DNA from: Arthrobacter sp. Soil763
GTDB lineage: Bacteria; Actinomycetota; Actinomycetes; Actinomycetales; Micrococcaceae
NCBI RefSeq assembly: GCF_001428365.1
Contig: NZ_LMSH01000007.1
Span: 5,168-69,167 of the forward strand
Direction of reading: 5' to 3'
Length of the DNA stretch: 64,000 nucleotides
Under the pieces are notes generated by a model. It saw only the letters and a program-made list of their open reading frames with translations. It was not told where the DNA came from and did not search any database. The translations under genes were made by a program, and so were the position numbers. Below are positions 62,323 through 64,000 of the stretch, piece after piece. The first letter of the stretch is position 1. The number at the start of each line of letters is the position of its first letter.

Positions 62323-63357
62323 ATGCCCGGCATCAAGGACGTCGCGGAACGGGCCGGCCTCTCCATCGCCACCGTTTCGCGTGCCTTGAGCGGCAAGGGC
62401 AACGTGTCGGCCCGGAGCCGCGAGCGGGCACAGTCCGCCGCCGCGGAACTGGGCTTCGTACTCTCCTACCACGCCTCCAGCCTGGCGTCCGGGCGGAACC
62501 ACAACGTCGGTGTCGTGGTTCCGTCCGTCCACCGCTGGTTCTTCTCCTCGGTGGTGGAGGGCGTCTCCGCGACCCTGCTTGACGCTGGCTACGACCTCAC
62601 TCTGTACAACGTCAGCGAGGGCGAGGAACGCCGGCACAGCGTGCTCAACGACTTCCTGCTGCGCAAACGCGTGGATGCGGTGATTGCGGTGTCCCTGGAG
62701 CTCAGCGAGGCCGAGATCCAGCAGCTGCTGGCCATTCACCGGCCGATCGTCGGGATCGGCGGTCCGCTGCCGGGAGCCTCGACGATCAGAATCAACGACT
62801 CGGGCATCGCGGAGGCGGCGGCCCGCCACCTGATCCAGCTGGGCCACAGCCGGATCGCGCACATGACCGGTGACGCCGCCTACGAGAAGGACTTCCGGCT
62901 GCCGGGAACCCGGCAGGGCGGCTTCACCAAGGCCATGCGCGACGCCGGGCACACTGTCCGGCCGGAATGGCTGGTCTCCGCCGACTTCACTATCCAGGGC
63001 GCGTACGCCAGCGCGCGGCAGCTGCTGGGCAGCTCACCTGAGCGTCCGACGGCGGTCTTCGCGGCCTCGGACGAAATGGCGATCGGCACCATCCTCGCCG
63101 CCCGCGACTTCGGCCTGCGGGTGCCCGACGACCTGTCGGTCATCGGGATCGACGGCCACGAACTCGGCGAGCTCTTCGGCCTGACCACCATCGACCAGGA
63201 TCCCCGCGGTCAGGGCGCCATGGCGGTCCGTCGGTTACTGGCAGGGCTCGAGGGCGACGCAGACACGGCGGCAGCAGACACCGAGTATCCGACGAGGTTC
63301 GTGATCCGGTCCAGCACGGCCGTCCCCCCGGTCGACGCAGCGCCGTTGCGGGGATAG
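62323..63357 (+). CDS. LacI-family maltodextrin-type repressor
   Basis: 344 residues. The HTH is IKDVAERAGLSIATVSRALSG, with hinge helix SSLASGRNHN, then a periplasmic-binding-like domain ending LTTIDQDPRGQGAMAV. It likely binds the TGGAAGCGYTTKCA operators upstream of both malE and its own operon and is released by a maltodextrin-derived sugar. GGAG lies 9 nt before ATG and overlaps the glucosidase end. Confidence 0.9.
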   Translation: MPGIKDVAERAGLSIATVSRALSGKGNVSARSRERAQSAAAELGFVLSYHASSLASGRNHNVGVVVPSVHRWFFSSVVEGVSATLLDAGYDLTLYNVSEGEERRHSVLNDFLLRKRVDAVIAVSLELSEAEIQQLLAIHRPIVGIGGPLPGASTIRINDSGIAEAAARHLIQLGHSRIAHMTGDAAYEKDFRLPGTRQGGFTKAMRDAGHTVRPEWLVSADFTIQGAYASARQLLGSSPERPTAVFAASDEMAIGTILAARDFGLRVPDDLSVIGIDGHELGELFGLTTIDQDPRGQGAMAVRRLLAGLEGDADTAAADTEYPTRFVIRSSTAVPPVDAAPLRG

Positions 63358-63413
63358 CTGGTTTTCAGGGCCGTCGCGGGAGTTGCCGGGCCGCCGTCTC
63401 CGGAGCGGAACGC

Positions 63414-63908
63414 CTACGTTCCCGAACCGCCCATGAACCGCACAAAACGGTCGAGCACGTCCGGCCAGCCGGCCTCATAGTCGGCGCGGGTGGCGGCCGG
63501 GTCCTTGGCACCCTCCCAGCCGCTGTGGACGACGCGGACCTCGGTGCCGCCCTCCACGGCGCGGAACGCGACCCGCAGTTCCGTGGACCATAGTGCTTGG
63601 GATCCGGGATGCCAGCTCGCATGGAAGGACAGCGGAGGCTGCCAGTCATCGATGGTGCCCCATACGGAGCTCCGTCCGTCGTCCGCGGTCTCGAGAATGA
63701 GGCTTTCCTCGAACTCCACATAGGAGCCTGCTCCGTAGACGCTGTGGCCCTCCAGGGGCCACCAGAGGTGCGTGTGCTCGGTAAAGCCCATAAAGGCCCG
63801 CGCCACCGCCCCAGGGACGACGACAGTGCACACCACCGGCTCCAGCCCCTCATCGGGTCCCGGTTCGGGAGCTGCGGAGGCGTGGCTGAAAAGGCTATCC
63901 ATGGGCAT
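63414..63908 (-). CDS. SRPBCC / AHSA1-like domain protein
   Basis: About 164 residues. The START-like fold of the SRPBCC family is suggested by VVPGAVARAFMGFTEHTHLWWPLEGHSV, VEFEESLILE, WQPPLSFHASWHPG and VRVVHSGWEG. These proteins bind small hydrophobic ligands; some are toxin/antitoxin or regulator partners. ATG 63908, with ATG 63902 and TTG 63911 also possible. Convergent with lacI. Confidence 0.78.
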   Translation of the reverse strand: MPMDSLFSHASAAPEPGPDEGLEPVVCTVVVPGAVARAFMGFTEHTHLWWPLEGHSVYGAGSYVEFEESLILETADDGRSSVWGTIDDWQPPLSFHASWHPGSQALWSTELRVAFRAVEGGTEVRVVHSGWEGAKDPAATRADYEAGWPDVLDRFVRFMGGSGT

Positions 63909-63934
63909 CAACTCTACTAGCCCCCACCCGCCCC

Positions 63935-63990
63935 CAACGCTCCCTCACCTCCGGCTACCCCACCTCGGACGCTCCAGCCCGGTTACCGCT
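63935..63990. repeat. Copies of the GCTCCCTCACCTCCGG repeat
   Basis: CAACGCTCCCTCACCTCCGG, then after 16 bp CGGACGCTCC, match the unit of the array at 2455. The window ends within this region. Confidence 0.65.
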
Positions 63991-64000
63991 GCTTCGCGGC

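Overview
The window is a high-GC, monoderm actinobacterial chromosome segment, most like Arthrobacter, Pseudarthrobacter or another Micrococcaceae. The lineage call rests on gene content and codon use (MsmK-type sugar ATPase, DUF4032 and DUF4193 proteins, OtsAB, a glycine riboswitch directly before gcvP, high GC third positions). It is an inference, because no 16S sequence is present.

Layout. (1) 1-5.5 kb: gcvP with its tandem glycine riboswitch; gcvP is broken by an 88-bp tandem duplication. An inverted repeat array follows, then a divergent TetR/MFS efflux pair around a near-perfect operator, and dps. (2) 5.6-35.0 kb: a flagellar island. It starts with a FliA-type sigma factor and a first FlgN-like gene. 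A long leftward unit then runs flgB-flgC-fliE-fliF-fliG-fliH-fliI-fliJ-(NlpC/P60)-fliK-flgD-flgE and flbD-motA-motB-fliM-fliN-fliO-fliP-fliQ-fliR-flhB-flhA-(FlhF-like)-csrA. fliC, fliD, fliS and an unrecognised gene also run leftward, and a rightward unit carries a second FlgN-like gene with flgK-flgL-fliW. (3) 35-45.7 kb: small conserved actinobacterial genes and a lactate-use locus (lutABC, lldP, lldR, a 950-aa FAD/Fe-S dehydrogenase) around three GntR-type operators. (4) 45.9-50 kb: tRNA-Thr, a membrane-anchored DsbA-like protein, and otsA-otsB trehalose synthesis. (5) 50-63.4 kb: an MsmK/UgpC ATPase, a DUF4032 protein, a GlcD-like dehydrogenase, a malEFG maltodextrin importer with a GH13 hydrolase, and a divergent GH13 glucosidase-lacI unit.

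How parts work together. Four promoters of the form TAAC-N15-GCCGATA(A/G), or close to it, sit before flgB, flbD, fliC and the second flgN, so the local sigma factor can be tied to its regulon by eye. csrA and fliW lie at opposite ends of the island. The flagellin leader has a hairpin with an ACGGA loop and a second ACGGA over the Shine-Dalgarno, the same geometry as the CsrA-FliW-Hag switch of Bacillus, here in an actinobacterium. In the sugar region malEFG has no ATPase of its own. The stand-alone ATPase gene shares an 18-bp CRP/GlxR-like site (one mismatch) with the malE promoter, and LacI-type operators lie in the malE/glucosidase divergent region.

The least expected items are the gcvP duplication, an intergenic repeat family that also forms in-frame 11-residue repeats in FliK (the hook-length ruler), an FlhF-like protein without a P-loop, an NlpC/P60 peptidase in the fliJ-fliK interval, and two FlgN-like paralogues.
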